Shown here piece after piece: positions 8,700 through 17,793 of a stretch of 64,000 nucleotides of DNA. Under the pieces are notes generated by a model. That model was given only the letters and a program-made list of their open reading frames with translations, had not been told where the DNA came from and made no database searches. The translations under genes were made by a program, and so were the position numbers. Numbering within the stretch: position 1 is the stretch's first letter; each line of letters opens with the position of its first letter. Source of the DNA: Mesorhizobium sp. 113-3-3 (GTDB lineage: Bacteria > Pseudomonadota > Alphaproteobacteria > Rhizobiales > Rhizobiaceae); NCBI RefSeq assembly GCF_016756495.1, contig NZ_AP023243.1, positions 4,964,501 through 5,028,500 of the forward strand, given 5' to 3'.

Positions 8700-10583
8700 T
8701 CAATTTACCTCCGACGTCCGCCGGCGAACGATGACGCCAAGCTCGTCGCCCTCGCGGGCTAGGCGCAGGCGCTCCTCGGCTTCGGTCGCCTCGCGCTGGC
8801 GATCCCACATTGAGGCATAGAGGCCGTGCTTGCGCATCAGTTCGACATGGGTGCCGCGTTCGGCGATCTGACCGTCCTTCAGCACAATGATCTCATCGGC
8901 GGAAATCACCGTCGACAGACGGTGGGCAATCACGATGGTGGTGCGCCCCTTGCTGACCAGATCGAGCGCGGCCTGGATCTCCTGCTCGGTGTGACTGTCC
9001 AGCGCCGAGGTGGCTTCGTCGAGCATCAGGATCGGCGGCGCCTTCAGGATGGTGCGGGCAATCGCCACGCGCTGCTTCTCGCCGCCCGAGAGCTTCAGCC
9101 CGCGCTCGCCCACCATCGATTTGTAGCCGTCGGGCAACTTTTCGATGAACGGCCCGATCTGGGCGAGTTCGGCGGCCTTGCGGACTTCCTCCTCGCTCGC
9201 GCCGACGCGACCGTAGCGGATGTTGTAGGCGATGGTGTCGTTGAACAGCACAGTGTCCTGCGGCACCATGCCGAGAGCCGCGCGCAAACTGTCCTGGGTG
9301 ACATCCCGGATGTCCTGGCCGTCGATCAGCACCTGGCCGGCCTGCACGTCGTAGAAGCGGAACAGCAGCCGCGAAATGGTCGACTTGCCGGCGCCCGACG
9401 GCCCGACAATGGCGACCGTCTTACCGGCCGGCACCTCGAAGGAAACACCCTTCAGGATCTTGCGGTTCGGATCATAGGAGAAATGCACGTCGCGGAACTC
9501 GACCTTGCCAGCGCCGACGGTAAGCGGCCTGGCGTCGGGCTTGTCGACGATCTCCTGCGGCACGTCGAGCAGGTCGAACATGTGTTCGATGTCGGTGAGG
9601 CCCTGGCGGATTTCACGGTAAATGAAGCCGATGAAGTTGAGCGGCACGGAAAGCTGCACCAGCATGGCGTTGATGAAGACGAAATCGCCGACGGTCTGGG
9701 TGTGGGCCTGCACCTCCAGCGCCGACATGCACATGACGACGACCGTGCCGAGGCCGAAGATGACGCCTTGGCCAAAATTCAGCCAGCCGAGCGAGGTCCA
9801 GGTCTTGGTGGCGGCGACCTCGTAGCGGGCCATCGAGCGGTCGAAGCGCTCGGCCTCCATGCGCTCATTGGTGAAGTATTTGACCGTCTCGAAATTGAGC
9901 AGCGAGTCGATCGCCTTGGTGTTGGCGTCGGTGTCGCTGTCGTTCATGTCGCGGCGGATCGAGATGCGCCAGTCGCTCGCCTTGACCGTGAACCAGACGT
10001 AGAGCCAGACGGTGATCGCCACCACGGCCACATATTTCCAGCCATAGGTGAAACCGAATATGCCGGCGGTCAGCGCGAATTCGAGAATGGTCGGCGCGGT
10101 GTTGAGCATGATGAAGCGCACGATCGTCTCGATGCCCTTGGTGCCGCGCTCGATGATGCGCGAAAGGCCGCCGGTGCGGCGCTCCAGATGAAAGCGCAGC
10201 GACAGCTGGTGCATGTGAACGAAGGTGCGGAACGCAAGCTGGCGCACCGCATGCTGGCCGACGCGGGCGAACAGCGCATCGCGCAGCTGATTGAAACCGA
10301 GCTGGACGAGCCTGAGCACATTGTAGGCGATGACCAGCATGACAGGAGCAAGCAGGAAAGACGGCAGCGGCGGCGGCGTTTTTGAGCCACCCGCCAATGC
10401 ATCGGTTGCCCATTTAAAGAAATAGGGACCGGTAACCAGCGTCAGCTTGGCAACGACCAGCAGCAGTGTCGCCCAGGTGACTCGCGCTCTGAGATCGGCA
10501 CGGTCGGCTGGCCACATATAGGGCCAGAGGTTGCGCAATGTGGTGAGGGTTGAGGTGTCGGCGGAGACGGTTTTTTCGGCCAC
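8700..10583 (-). CDS. Atm1-like ABC exporter (fused membrane and ATPase domains)
   Basis: A 627-residue half-transporter. Six membrane segments lie in residues 30-330. The ATPase has Walker A GPSGAGKST near residue 395, signature LSGGEKQR and Walker B ILMLDEATSALD. The sequence (PYFFKWATDAL, FNFETVKYF-type loop) resembles the Atm1/heavy-metal-tolerance group, which exports glutathione or persulfide conjugates, links to iron-sulfur biogenesis, and protects against heavy metals. It starts at GTG, 25 bp after the ArsR repressor gene, and so forms an operon with it. That context favours a metal or thiol-stress role. Confidence 0.88.
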   Translation of the reverse strand: MAEKTVSADTSTLTTLRNLWPYMWPADRADLRARVTWATLLLVVAKLTLVTGPYFFKWATDALAGGSKTPPPLPSFLLAPVMLVIAYNVLRLVQLGFNQLRDALFARVGQHAVRQLAFRTFVHMHQLSLRFHLERRTGGLSRIIERGTKGIETIVRFIMLNTAPTILEFALTAGIFGFTYGWKYVAVVAITVWLYVWFTVKASDWRISIRRDMNDSDTDANTKAIDSLLNFETVKYFTNERMEAERFDRSMARYEVAATKTWTSLGWLNFGQGVIFGLGTVVVMCMSALEVQAHTQTVGDFVFINAMLVQLSVPLNFIGFIYREIRQGLTDIEHMFDLLDVPQEIVDKPDARPLTVGAGKVEFRDVHFSYDPNRKILKGVSFEVPAGKTVAIVGPSGAGKSTISRLLFRFYDVQAGQVLIDGQDIRDVTQDSLRAALGMVPQDTVLFNDTIAYNIRYGRVGASEEEVRKAAELAQIGPFIEKLPDGYKSMVGERGLKLSGGEKQRVAIARTILKAPPILMLDEATSALDSHTEQEIQAALDLVSKGRTTIVIAHRLSTVISADEIIVLKDGQIAERGTHVELMRKHGLYASMWDRQREATEAEERLRLAREGDELGVIVRRRTSEVN

Positions 10584-10608
10584 TTTTCTTGCCTTTTGGG
10601 TGAGAGGG

Positions 10609-10956
10609 TCAGCGGCCGGAGCAGCAGGAATTGACGAGGGCGTTCAGCGATGCCGATACATCGGCAAGGGCTGCGCGATCAACGGCATAGCGGGAGCGCT
10701 GGCGGTCGGGCTCGAAGCGGACCAGACCGGCCTCGACCAGTATTTTCAGATGCTGCGAGACGGTCGACTGCGCCAGATCGAAACGGTCGACGACCTCGCG
10801 GCAACAACAGGATTTGCTGGCCGAGAGGTGCTTCAGTATCTCGATGCGGGCGGGATGCGACAACGCGGCAAATCGCGCCGCGACATCACGACTGTCGGGG
10901 ATACAGTTGGGTAGAGCGCCGGTCGCGCGGTCTGGTTCGAGGGTGGATTCTGTCAT
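10609..10956 (-). CDS. ArsR/SmtB-family repressor with triple-cysteine sensor motif
   Basis: A 115-residue winged-helix protein: FAALSHPARIEILKHL, then SCCCREVVDRFDLAQSTVSQ, HLKILVEAGLVRFE and an R-rich wing. The cysteines sit where ArsR and CadC carry the alpha-3 metal or metalloid site (ELCVCDL in ArsR). The C-terminus adds another pair (NSCCSGR). It probably senses thiophilic metals, arsenite or sulfur stress and represses itself and the downstream Atm1-like exporter. The inducer is inferred, not shown. Confidence 0.87.
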   Translation of the reverse strand: MTESTLEPDRATGALPNCIPDSRDVAARFAALSHPARIEILKHLSASKSCCCREVVDRFDLAQSTVSQHLKILVEAGLVRFEPDRQRSRYAVDRAALADVSASLNALVNSCCSGR

Positions 10957-11041
10957 CGTTCATCGGCGATAGACGATGGACGGCACCGCCGCAAGCTACT
11001 CTTCCGGGCAGATCGGACGGCGGCTCGTGCTCAGGGAGCGA

Positions 11042-11956
11042 TCACTCGATCCCTGGAATAGCGGCAATCTGTTCCGCCAGAAACTCGACCAGCAGACGGA
11101 CCCTTGCGACGCCCGCACGCTCTGGGACGATCAACATGTTCAGCGGAACGGACGGCAGCGCATAATCCTCCAGGATCGTCTCGAGCAAGCCCGCCGCCAG
11201 AAGATCGTCCACCAGCCATCGATGCGCCGGCGCGATCCCGCGGGCGGCGACCATGGCCTGCCGCGCGGCAAGCCCATGATCGATACGCAGCCGCCCCGCG
11301 AAAGGCACCGTATGGCGTTCGCCGCTGGGCCCCTGCAAAGCAAGCGTTTCGCTGCCCGCCACGTTCGACATGCGGATGCCCTCATGCCGAGACAGATCGG
11401 AGGGGACGGCTGGTCGTCCCCGCGCCGCAAGATAATCCGGAGAGGCCACGAGGAGGCGCCGCGACTGGCCGAGGGCCCGCAGCTTCAACGAGCTGTCCGT
11501 GAGCGGCCCCAGCCGAAGCGCGATATCCACGCCCTCGCGGACGAGGTCCACCCGCTCATCCGTGAGGCTGAGGTCGACCCCAATGTCGGGATGACGGTCC
11601 TGGAAAGCGAAGATCAGCCGGCTGACGTGCAAGACACCGAAAGCCGCCGTGCAGCTTATCCGGATCGTGCCGGCGGGCGCGGCGCGCGTGCCCCGGGCCT
11701 CGTCGCTGGCCTGTTCGACGAGACGCAGGATCTGGACGCTGTTGGCATAATAGCGGCTGCCTTCGGCGGTCATCGTGACACGCCGGGTCGTCCGGCTGAG
11801 CAAGGGCACGCCGACCGCCTCCTCGAGCTCGCGCAGGTGCCGCGTGATCGTCGACTGCCCGACACCAAACTCCCGCGCGACCGCCGACAGGCTGCCCCGC
11901 TCGGCCACGCGAATGAAGGTGCGCATGCGCTCGAATGTAATGTCTGACTTATCCAT
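11042..11956 (-). CDS. LysR-family transcriptional regulator
   Basis: A 304-residue LysR protein. The helix-turn-helix covers residues 8-66 (RMRTFIRVAERGSLSAVARE, then GVGQSTITRHLRELE) and the effector domain lies at about 90-295. The RTTRRVTMTAEGSRYYA segment is typical of the CrgA/DmlR group. It is divergent from the quinone reductase at 12050, with a perfect 14-bp palindrome 6 bp upstream of its ATG, so control of that gene is likely. Confidence 0.9.
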   Translation of the reverse strand: MDKSDITFERMRTFIRVAERGSLSAVAREFGVGQSTITRHLRELEEAVGVPLLSRTTRRVTMTAEGSRYYANSVQILRLVEQASDEARGTRAAPAGTIRISCTAAFGVLHVSRLIFAFQDRHPDIGVDLSLTDERVDLVREGVDIALRLGPLTDSSLKLRALGQSRRLLVASPDYLAARGRPAVPSDLSRHEGIRMSNVAGSETLALQGPSGERHTVPFAGRLRIDHGLAARQAMVAARGIAPAHRWLVDDLLAAGLLETILEDYALPSVPLNMLIVPERAGVARVRLLVEFLAEQIAAIPGIE

Positions 11957-11962
11957 TATTCG

Positions 11963-11976
11963 GCATAATATTATGC
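11963..11976. promoter_or_regulatory. Perfect 14-bp palindrome, candidate LysR operator
   Basis: GCATAATATTATGC reads identically on both strands and lies just upstream of the LysR start (11956), in the 93-bp divergent promoter region shared with the oxidoreductase. Its AT-rich core also makes it a candidate promoter element. Confidence 0.5.
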
Positions 11977-12049
11977 ATTACCTGCACATAGTGGATTGAC
12001 CAGCCATTGGCTACCTTCCCGTCAGCTTCCTCAATATTGGATCTGCCCC

Positions 12050-12847
12050 ATGAAAGTCCTGCTTGTCTTCGCCCATCCTGAATCACGCTCGCTGAGCGGC
12101 GCTCTTCGCGACGTCGCCATAAGGGAACTCGAGGCTCAAGGGCATGAGGTGCGCGTATCGGACCTCTACGCCGATGGCTGGAAGTCCGAGGTCGATCGCG
12201 CCGACTTCCCATCACTGGAACCCGATGCGCGGCTCATCCCGGTCGCGGCTTCCAAGAAAGGGTTCGAGGCCAACACGCTGACCGCAGATGTCAAGGCCGA
12301 GATCGAGAAGCTGCTGTGGGCCGACACCTTGATCCTGCAATTCCCGCTCTGGTGGTTCGCTATGCCGGCGATCCTCAAGGGCTGGGTCGACCGTGTGTTC
12401 GCCTACGGGTTCGCCTATGGCGTTGGAGAGCATAGCGATCGGCGCTGGGGCGATCGCTATGGCGAGGGGACCCTGGTTGGGAAACGCGCGATGCTGATCG
12501 TCACCGCTGGGGGCTGGGAAGAGCACTATACGCCGCGCGGGATCAACGGGCCTATCGACGACCTGCTGTTCCCGATCAATCACGGGATCCTCTACTACCC
12601 CGGATACGACGTGCTTCCGCCGTTCGTGGTCTACAAGGTCGATCGTCTCGACGAGACCGGCTTCGAGCCCGTGGCTGCACAACTACGTGACAGGATGCGG
12701 ACATTGGCGACGACGCCGCCCATCCCATACCGTCGGCAAAATGGCGGAGACTATCTCATCCCGAGCATGAATCTCCGCCCTGAACTCGGCGATCCCGGTG
12801 CAAACGGTTTCGCGCTTCACTCCAACCAGGCAGGCGACGCCAGTTGA
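12050..12847 (+). CDS. NAD(P)H:quinone oxidoreductase, flavodoxin-like (KefF/MdaB type)
   Basis: A 265-residue protein. The start MKVLLVFAHPESRSLSGAL is the FMN/FAD phosphate-binding beginning of the DT-diaphorase-like fold. TLILQFPLWWFAMPAILKGW is the family core motif, and VTAGGWEEHYTPRG lines the flavin site. It reduces quinones or electrophiles by two electrons with NAD(P)H. I chose the ATG at 12050 because homology begins there; an in-frame start at 11996 would add unrelated residues. It is divergently paired with a LysR gene. Confidence 0.88.
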   Translation: MKVLLVFAHPESRSLSGALRDVAIRELEAQGHEVRVSDLYADGWKSEVDRADFPSLEPDARLIPVAASKKGFEANTLTADVKAEIEKLLWADTLILQFPLWWFAMPAILKGWVDRVFAYGFAYGVGEHSDRRWGDRYGEGTLVGKRAMLIVTAGGWEEHYTPRGINGPIDDLLFPINHGILYYPGYDVLPPFVVYKVDRLDETGFEPVAAQLRDRMRTLATTPPIPYRRQNGGDYLIPSMNLRPELGDPGANGFALHSNQAGDAS

Positions 12848-12860
12848 TCGATGTCGGCTT

Positions 12861-14411
12861 CTACTTCGTCTTGGCCGGCGCCGTCGTCGCCTGTTCGCCC
12901 ATTGCCTTGAGGTCGGCGGCTTCGCCTTCCTTGGACTTTTGCGGGACCTTGAACACCTGGCCGGGCCAGATGCGGTCGGGATCCCTGATCTGGTCCTGGT
13001 TGGCGAGGTAGATGGTGGAATAGCGCACGCCATGACCGTAGACGCGTCGCGAAATCCGCCACAGCGTGTCATTGCGACGGATGATGACGGCGCCGTCGGC
13101 ATGTTCGAGCTTGGGCGCCACGACCTCCGGCACGTCGCCTGGCGGCGTGGCCGCGGCGACGACGGCAGGAGCCTCGGTGGCGGGTGCGGCCGGCGTCGCC
13201 GGTGCCGTCCCGGCGGGTGCGGCGGCAACGGCCGGCGCCGGTGCGGCAGGGGCAGGTGCCGGAGCGACAGGCGCTTCGGCGGCCGCCGGTGCGGCCGGCT
13301 TGGTTTCTGCCGGCTTGGTCCCGCCGGGCGCCACGGCGGCGACCGCTTCGCCCGGCTCGCGCTCGAACGGCACGGCGGCGCGGGCCACAACCTTCACGCC
13401 GTCGGCATCGAGACCGTCGACACGGATGGTGTAGCTGCCGACGGGAATGTCGCGCTTCGCTTCGACGAGGAAATGACCGTCCGGCGATGTCTGCGCGTCA
13501 CCGAGCAGGATGTCATTGGCATAGGCGCGCACCTTGCGACCCGGATCGGCGAGGCCGGCGACGAAGATCTTGTTGCCGTCGATCTCGACCGCCTCGACGA
13601 CGATTTTTGGCTCGGCCACGACTGCGGCGGGCGGTGTTGCCGGCGCGGCGGGAGCCGGAGCAGCCTCGACGACGGCCGGGGCCGGTGCGGCGGGCGCCGG
13701 AGCTGCGGGCACTTCAGCCGCCGGAGCAGCCGGAGCGGCGGCCTGATCGCCGGTGGCAGGTGCCGCCGGTTTGGTCTCGGGCGCGGGCACCGTCAGCAGT
13801 TCGGCCGGCTTGCCCGGCTCCTCGACCATGGCCAGTACCTGGCCGGCGGCATTCTTGGGAACCGAAACTACGGCGGTCTGCACCGAGACGGTCACCACCG
13901 TGCCGACCGCCGAACGCAGGGCAATTGTGTAGTCGCCAGGCTTCAGCGGATCGTCGAGCACGATGACGAAAGCGCCATCGGGGCCAGCCACAGTCGAGCC
14001 AAGCACGGTCGAGCCGTTCAGGATCTCGACCTTTGAATTGGGCGTGGCATTTCCGGCAATGACGATCGAACCATTGCCCTCTACGCGCACGACATCGAAA
14101 GTCGGCGCGATCGGGCCGGCCGCCGCGGGTGCGGCCGGTGCAGGCGCTGCCGGAGCCTCTGTCGCGGGCGCGGCTGGAGCAGTCGCCTGCGGCGCAGCGG
14201 CGGGAGCAGCCGGTACCGCTGGCGCCGGCAGTCGCCCTTCCGTGCCGGGGTCGGCCGGTTTCGGCGCCTCGGGCGGCGTCAAGGCCGCGACCTTCGCCGG
14301 CGGCGTTGGATGAAGATACGGGTCGAGTGCGCCCGATATATAGGCGGTCCCCGCGGCCGCAACGGTCCCACCCGCCGCGAACAGGAACGCCTTCAATGGA
14401 TTAATTGCCAT
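12861..14411 (-). CDS. Ala/Pro-rich envelope protein with two Ig-like repeats and C-terminal LysM
   Basis: A 516-residue protein. The N-terminus (AFLFAAGGTVAAAGTAYISG) is an uncleaved signal anchor. Two related beta domains follow (about 103-165, GSIVIAGNATPNSKVEIL; about 268-330, NKIFVAGLADPGRKVRAY), each ending in an SPDG/GPDG turn plus PVGSYTI- or KPGDYTI-like strand. Long Ala/Pro linkers separate them. A LysM domain (RNDTLWRISRRVYGHG, with WPGQVFKVP) sits at about 440-491. LysM binds peptidoglycan, so this likely spans periplasm and wall. The role is unknown. It is divergent from the LOG gene. Confidence 0.85.
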   Translation of the reverse strand: MAINPLKAFLFAAGGTVAAAGTAYISGALDPYLHPTPPAKVAALTPPEAPKPADPGTEGRLPAPAVPAAPAAAPQATAPAAPATEAPAAPAPAAPAAAGPIAPTFDVVRVEGNGSIVIAGNATPNSKVEILNGSTVLGSTVAGPDGAFVIVLDDPLKPGDYTIALRSAVGTVVTVSVQTAVVSVPKNAAGQVLAMVEEPGKPAELLTVPAPETKPAAPATGDQAAAPAAPAAEVPAAPAPAAPAPAVVEAAPAPAAPATPPAAVVAEPKIVVEAVEIDGNKIFVAGLADPGRKVRAYANDILLGDAQTSPDGHFLVEAKRDIPVGSYTIRVDGLDADGVKVVARAAVPFEREPGEAVAAVAPGGTKPAETKPAAPAAAEAPVAPAPAPAAPAPAVAAAPAGTAPATPAAPATEAPAVVAAATPPGDVPEVVAPKLEHADGAVIIRRNDTLWRISRRVYGHGVRYSTIYLANQDQIRDPDRIWPGQVFKVPQKSKEGEAADLKAMGEQATTAPAKTK

Positions 14412-14526
14412 ATTTCCCTACCCCTTAGCCACCTAACGCCGGTCTAGCGTGTTTTGCCAAAGCCGACAAGAAAAAGCCCACCCCGGGGCTTGACCACGCT
14501 TTCAGACCCAATCACCAATCATCCGT

Positions 14527-15138
14527 ATGAACACGATTCGATCCGTCTGCGTCTATTGCGGCTCGTCTCCGGGCCGTAATGAAATCTATGCGAAGGCCGG
14601 GCACCTGCTCGGACGCTCGATTGCCAGAGCGGGCCTGCGGCTGGTCTATGGCGGCGGCACCAAAGGCATTATGGGCGCCGTCGCCGAAGGCGCGCTCAAA
14701 GCTGGCGGCAAGGTGACGGGCATCATTCCCCGCTTCCTGATCAACAGGGAAGCAACCGAAACCGCGCTCGACCGGCTCGATGAGTTGCTGATCACCGACA
14801 ACATGCACGAGCGCAAGCACAAGATGTTCGAGAAATCCGACGCCTTTGTGGCGCTGCCCGGCGGCATCGGCACCGTCGAGGAAATCGTCGAGATCATGAC
14901 CTGGGCACAACTCGGCCATCACCGCAAGCCGATCGTCTTCGGCAATATCAACGGATTCTGGGATCCGATGACGGCGTTGCTTGATCACATGACGGCAGAG
15001 GGCTTCATCCATACCGCGCAACGGGTCAAGCCGCTGGTCGTCAACGACCCGGAGGCCATCGTCGCCGCCATTATGGTGGCGGGCTCCTCCGTCGACGCCC
15101 CGACCGAGGGCGTGCAGTCGGTGATCGACAAGATGTAA
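14527..15138 (+). CDS. LOG-family nucleoside 5'-monophosphate phosphoribohydrolase (TIGR00730)
   Basis: A 203-residue Rossmann-like protein with every LOG hallmark: VYCGSSPGRNEIY, YGGGTKGIMG, MHERKHKM (MxxRK) and PGGIGTVEE (PGGxGTxxE). The family cleaves N6-modified AMP to release a free base. In plants and some bacteria this activates cytokinins. In other bacteria it may be housekeeping nucleotide turnover. Length is standard. Cytokinin production in a plant-associated host is possible but would need a prenyltransferase, and none is in this window. Confidence 0.9.
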   Translation: MNTIRSVCVYCGSSPGRNEIYAKAGHLLGRSIARAGLRLVYGGGTKGIMGAVAEGALKAGGKVTGIIPRFLINREATETALDRLDELLITDNMHERKHKMFEKSDAFVALPGGIGTVEEIVEIMTWAQLGHHRKPIVFGNINGFWDPMTALLDHMTAEGFIHTAQRVKPLVVNDPEAIVAAIMVAGSSVDAPTEGVQSVIDKM

Positions 15139-15183
15139 GGGAATAAGACAGTAGGGCAGTAAGGCGGTAGCGAAAGACAGCAC

Positions 15184-15239
15184 CTACTGCCCTACTGCCC
15201 TACTGCCCTACTGCCCTACTGCCCTACTGCCCTACTGCC
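15184..15239. repeat. Seven tandem copies of an 8-bp unit
   Basis: CTACTGCC is repeated seven times head to tail with no mismatch. Three degenerate copies in the opposite orientation (such as ggcagtaa and gggcagta) lie just upstream at about 15147-15171, so the transcript could fold back. The repeat sits between the LOG stop and the 3' end of the broken LysR gene, and supplies that gene's last codons and TAG. Confidence 0.9.
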
Positions 15240-16103
15240 TTCCGCAAATCCCCAATCACCGCACGCTTGTCCTGCCGGCGCCAGGCGAGATAGATCGCCA
15301 CGCTGCGCTTGAACCAAGGAAGGTCGCGGAAGACTACACCCGGCGGCGCGGCGCTTCGCAGGCTTTCCTGCACCGTTGCCAGGCCCAGCCCCGCGCTGAC
15401 GAGGCCAAGCGAGGTCAAGGGATCGGCTGTCTCATAGGCGATGTCGGGCACGAAGCCGGCCTCGATGCAGGCGGCCAGGAACTGGCCGCGGTTGGTGTCG
15501 GCGGGCTGGCGCACCACGGTGATCCAGGTGCGTCCGTCGAGATGATGCGGGCTGATGTCGGCGACAGCCGTGAGCGCATCACCCTCGGGTATCGCCAGCA
15601 CCAACGGCTCGCGGCGGACCAGCACCGAGGCAATTTCGGGATAGTCGGCCGGCGGCGGCGAATAGACCAGGCCGAGGTCGAGCGTGCGCTGACGCAGCCC
15701 TTCCAGCTGCGCGGCGGAGCGCAGGCTCATCAGGCTGAGATGCAATTGCGGCCGCTCTCGGCGGAATTGCCTGAGCATGCCGGCGACCAGCCCGGCATGC
15801 ACCGCGCCCTCGACATAGCCGATGGCGAGACGGCCGACCGCGCCGCTGGCGAGGTTGCGGCCGAATTCCTCCACGCGTTGCGCATTGGCGAGCAGCGCGC
15901 GGGCTTCGGTGAGGAAGGCGCGGCCCTCGGCGTTGAGATGAACCCGCTGCTTTGCCCTCTCGAACAGGGCAAAGTTGCTCCTCGAGTTGCATGATCTGTC
16001 GGCTGAGCGGCGACTGCGAAATATGCAGGATTTCGGCGGCACGGGCGACATTGCCGGTTTCGGCGACGGTGATGAAGTAGCGGAGCTGGCGCAGGTCGAA
16101 CAT
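15224..16103 (-). pseudogene. LysR-family regulator broken by a frameshift
   Basis: The N-terminal part, from ATG 16103, reads as a normal LysR helix-turn-helix ([20 protein letters not shown], then [18 protein letters not shown]). It then leaves frame. At about 15974 the rest of the protein resumes in another frame ([20 protein letters not shown] through to KAVGQ). In homologs MQLEEQLG is followed directly by FALFERA, so 2 or 5 bases appear lost. The remaining effector domain has no further stop, which suggests a recent mutation or a sequencing error. Its divergent neighbour at 16212 is the probable target. Confidence 0.85.
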
Positions 16104-16211
16104 TTTTATCCCAGGCTTTGCGTCCCTAAGGGTCTCAACTTTAGCCTAATCAGTCTTGGACAGTCTGACCAGCGACGGGGATAGTCGGCCATCCAACCAA
16201 AGGAGACCGAC

Positions 16212-16502
16212 ATGCAATTCTTTGCCCTTCTCGCCCGCAACACCGCGAAGTTCGGCGACGCCGACTTTGCGCCGCTTCTGCCCGGCGAGGCCGAACAGCG
16301 CCGCACCCTTTACGCCGAAGGCGCGGTGCGCCAGGTCTGGAACCGTGGCGACATCCCCGGCAGCGGCATGATGTTCGAGGCGGTCGACGACGCCGAAGTG
16401 CGCGGCCATCTCGCCACCTTGCCGCTGGTCAAGGCCGGTATGATGGACATCGCCGCCATCGTGCCGCTAAACCCCTACCCCGGATTTGGGCCGAAGCGCT
16501 GA
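16212..16502 (+). CDS. Muconolactone isomerase-fold small protein
   Basis: A 96-residue protein (MQFFALLARNTAKF, ending LNPYPGFGPKR) resembling the muconolactone delta-isomerase-like superfamily, a ferredoxin-like dimeric alpha/beta-barrel fold. A strong AAAGGAGA ribosome-binding site lies 6 bp before the ATG. It is divergent from the frameshifted LysR gene, an arrangement common for small catabolic enzymes. The C-terminal PYPGF block is also seen in uncharacterised proteins of this group. The substrate is unknown. Confidence 0.6.
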   Translation: MQFFALLARNTAKFGDADFAPLLPGEAEQRRTLYAEGAVRQVWNRGDIPGSGMMFEAVDDAEVRGHLATLPLVKAGMMDIAAIVPLNPYPGFGPKR

Positions 16503-16626
16503 ACCGCATCGGACGGCGTGGCCGGCGGCGCTCTGGGCCGGCCGCCGGTCGAGCGGCGGTTCGGGGCCTTGGGGACGCTCCGGCGATTTCCATTTGCGAC
16601 GAGTTTCCTGATTGGTTATCGGGGAG

Positions 16627-17736
16627 ATGGGCAAAGGGGAGTTGACGGTGGCGGACAGAAGAGGCGGCGATGCGGAGCGCGTTCCACGCGCATCCGTCGT
16701 CATGACCGTCTATACGGACCAGCGCTTTCTCAATGCCGCGGTCAACAGCATCCTGACCCAGGAATTCGACGATCTCGAGCTCATCATCGTTGATGACGGG
16801 ACCGGCGAGGACGCGGTCTTCCAGGCGCTGGCGCGTCGCGATCGGCGCATCCGGCTGGTCATCAATCCGACCAATCTCGGCACCGCCGCTGCCGCAAACC
16901 GGGGGATCGAGGCGGCCCGGGGCGAGATCATCCTGCGCCTTGACGCGGACGATATCGCCGAGCCCGCGCATGTCGGGCGACTGGTCGCGGCGCTGGACGA
17001 GAACAGCGAACTTGGCCTCGTCGGACACGCGGTGACGCTGATCGACGAGACCGACCGCGTCGTCGGTGCGCAGCACATGCCGGAGACGGATCTGGAGATC
17101 CGGTGGACGATCCTCTTCCACAACCCCTTCTATCATTCCACGATTGCCTACCGCCGCGGCTGCTTCGAGGCCGCCGGGCGCTACAGGATCGATGAGCTGG
17201 TCTCGCAGGACCATTATCTCTGGTTCGACATGCTGCCTTTGTGCCGGGCGCGAAATCTTGCCGAGCCGTTGACGCGCTACCGACTGAACACACTCGGGCT
17301 GACCGCGACAAATGCAACGAATGCCCGCAATCGCACGCATCCGATCCGCCAGGCATCATGGGCACGCCTCGGCCTGACCTATGACCTTTATGACGACGCT
17401 TTGGCCCAGGACCTGACCCGATTTATCCGCGGGCACGTCATCGCCGTCGACCGACGCGCTGTCGCCTACGGCAAGTTGCTTGGCGTGCTCAAGGCCTTTC
17501 TCGCAGCGTCACGGCCCTTCGCGCGCACGGAGGATGCGGTTGCGGCAAGGCAGCTGGCCCATGGTATTGTCGCGCGCATGCTCGCCAACCCGCCGGCAGG
17601 TCCCAAGGAGATGCTGCTGATCTGCCGTCTGTGCTGGCCGCTCGACTGGCGCGGCGTAACCGGTGCGGTGACAAGATGGCTGGCGATTGAGCTCAAGGCG
17701 TGGTTGTCCAAACTCAACCGGTCCCGGACCAATTGA
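16627..17736 (+). CDS. Family 2 glycosyltransferase
   Basis: A 369-residue GT-A enzyme. SVVMTVYTDQRFLNAAVNSI, LELIIVDDGTGEDAV, RLVINPTNLGTAAAANRGI and the metal-binding LRLDADDIA motif (DxDD) are classic GT2. ELVSQDHYLWFDML is the acceptor/base region. The start is uncertain: ATG 16627 is used, but GTG 16648 has a better-spaced AGGGGA site and TTG 16612 is possible. It lies 57 bp before the large multidomain gene at 17794 on the same strand, so both likely act on one surface glycan. Confidence 0.88.
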   Translation: MGKGELTVADRRGGDAERVPRASVVMTVYTDQRFLNAAVNSILTQEFDDLELIIVDDGTGEDAVFQALARRDRRIRLVINPTNLGTAAAANRGIEAARGEIILRLDADDIAEPAHVGRLVAALDENSELGLVGHAVTLIDETDRVVGAQHMPETDLEIRWTILFHNPFYHSTIAYRRGCFEAAGRYRIDELVSQDHYLWFDMLPLCRARNLAEPLTRYRLNTLGLTATNATNARNRTHPIRQASWARLGLTYDLYDDALAQDLTRFIRGHVIAVDRRAVAYGKLLGVLKAFLAASRPFARTEDAVAARQLAHGIVARMLANPPAGPKEMLLICRLCWPLDWRGVTGAVTRWLAIELKAWLSKLNRSRTN

Positions 17737-17793
17737 CGAGGAGCAGGATCCTGAAAACCGAAGGCGCCGTCCCTGCCGCAAAGAGTGAGAATC

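Noticed and set aside
15184..15239. CRISPR array
   Set aside because: The repeat unit is 8 bp and directly tandem with no spacers, and there is no cas gene nearby. It is a microsatellite.
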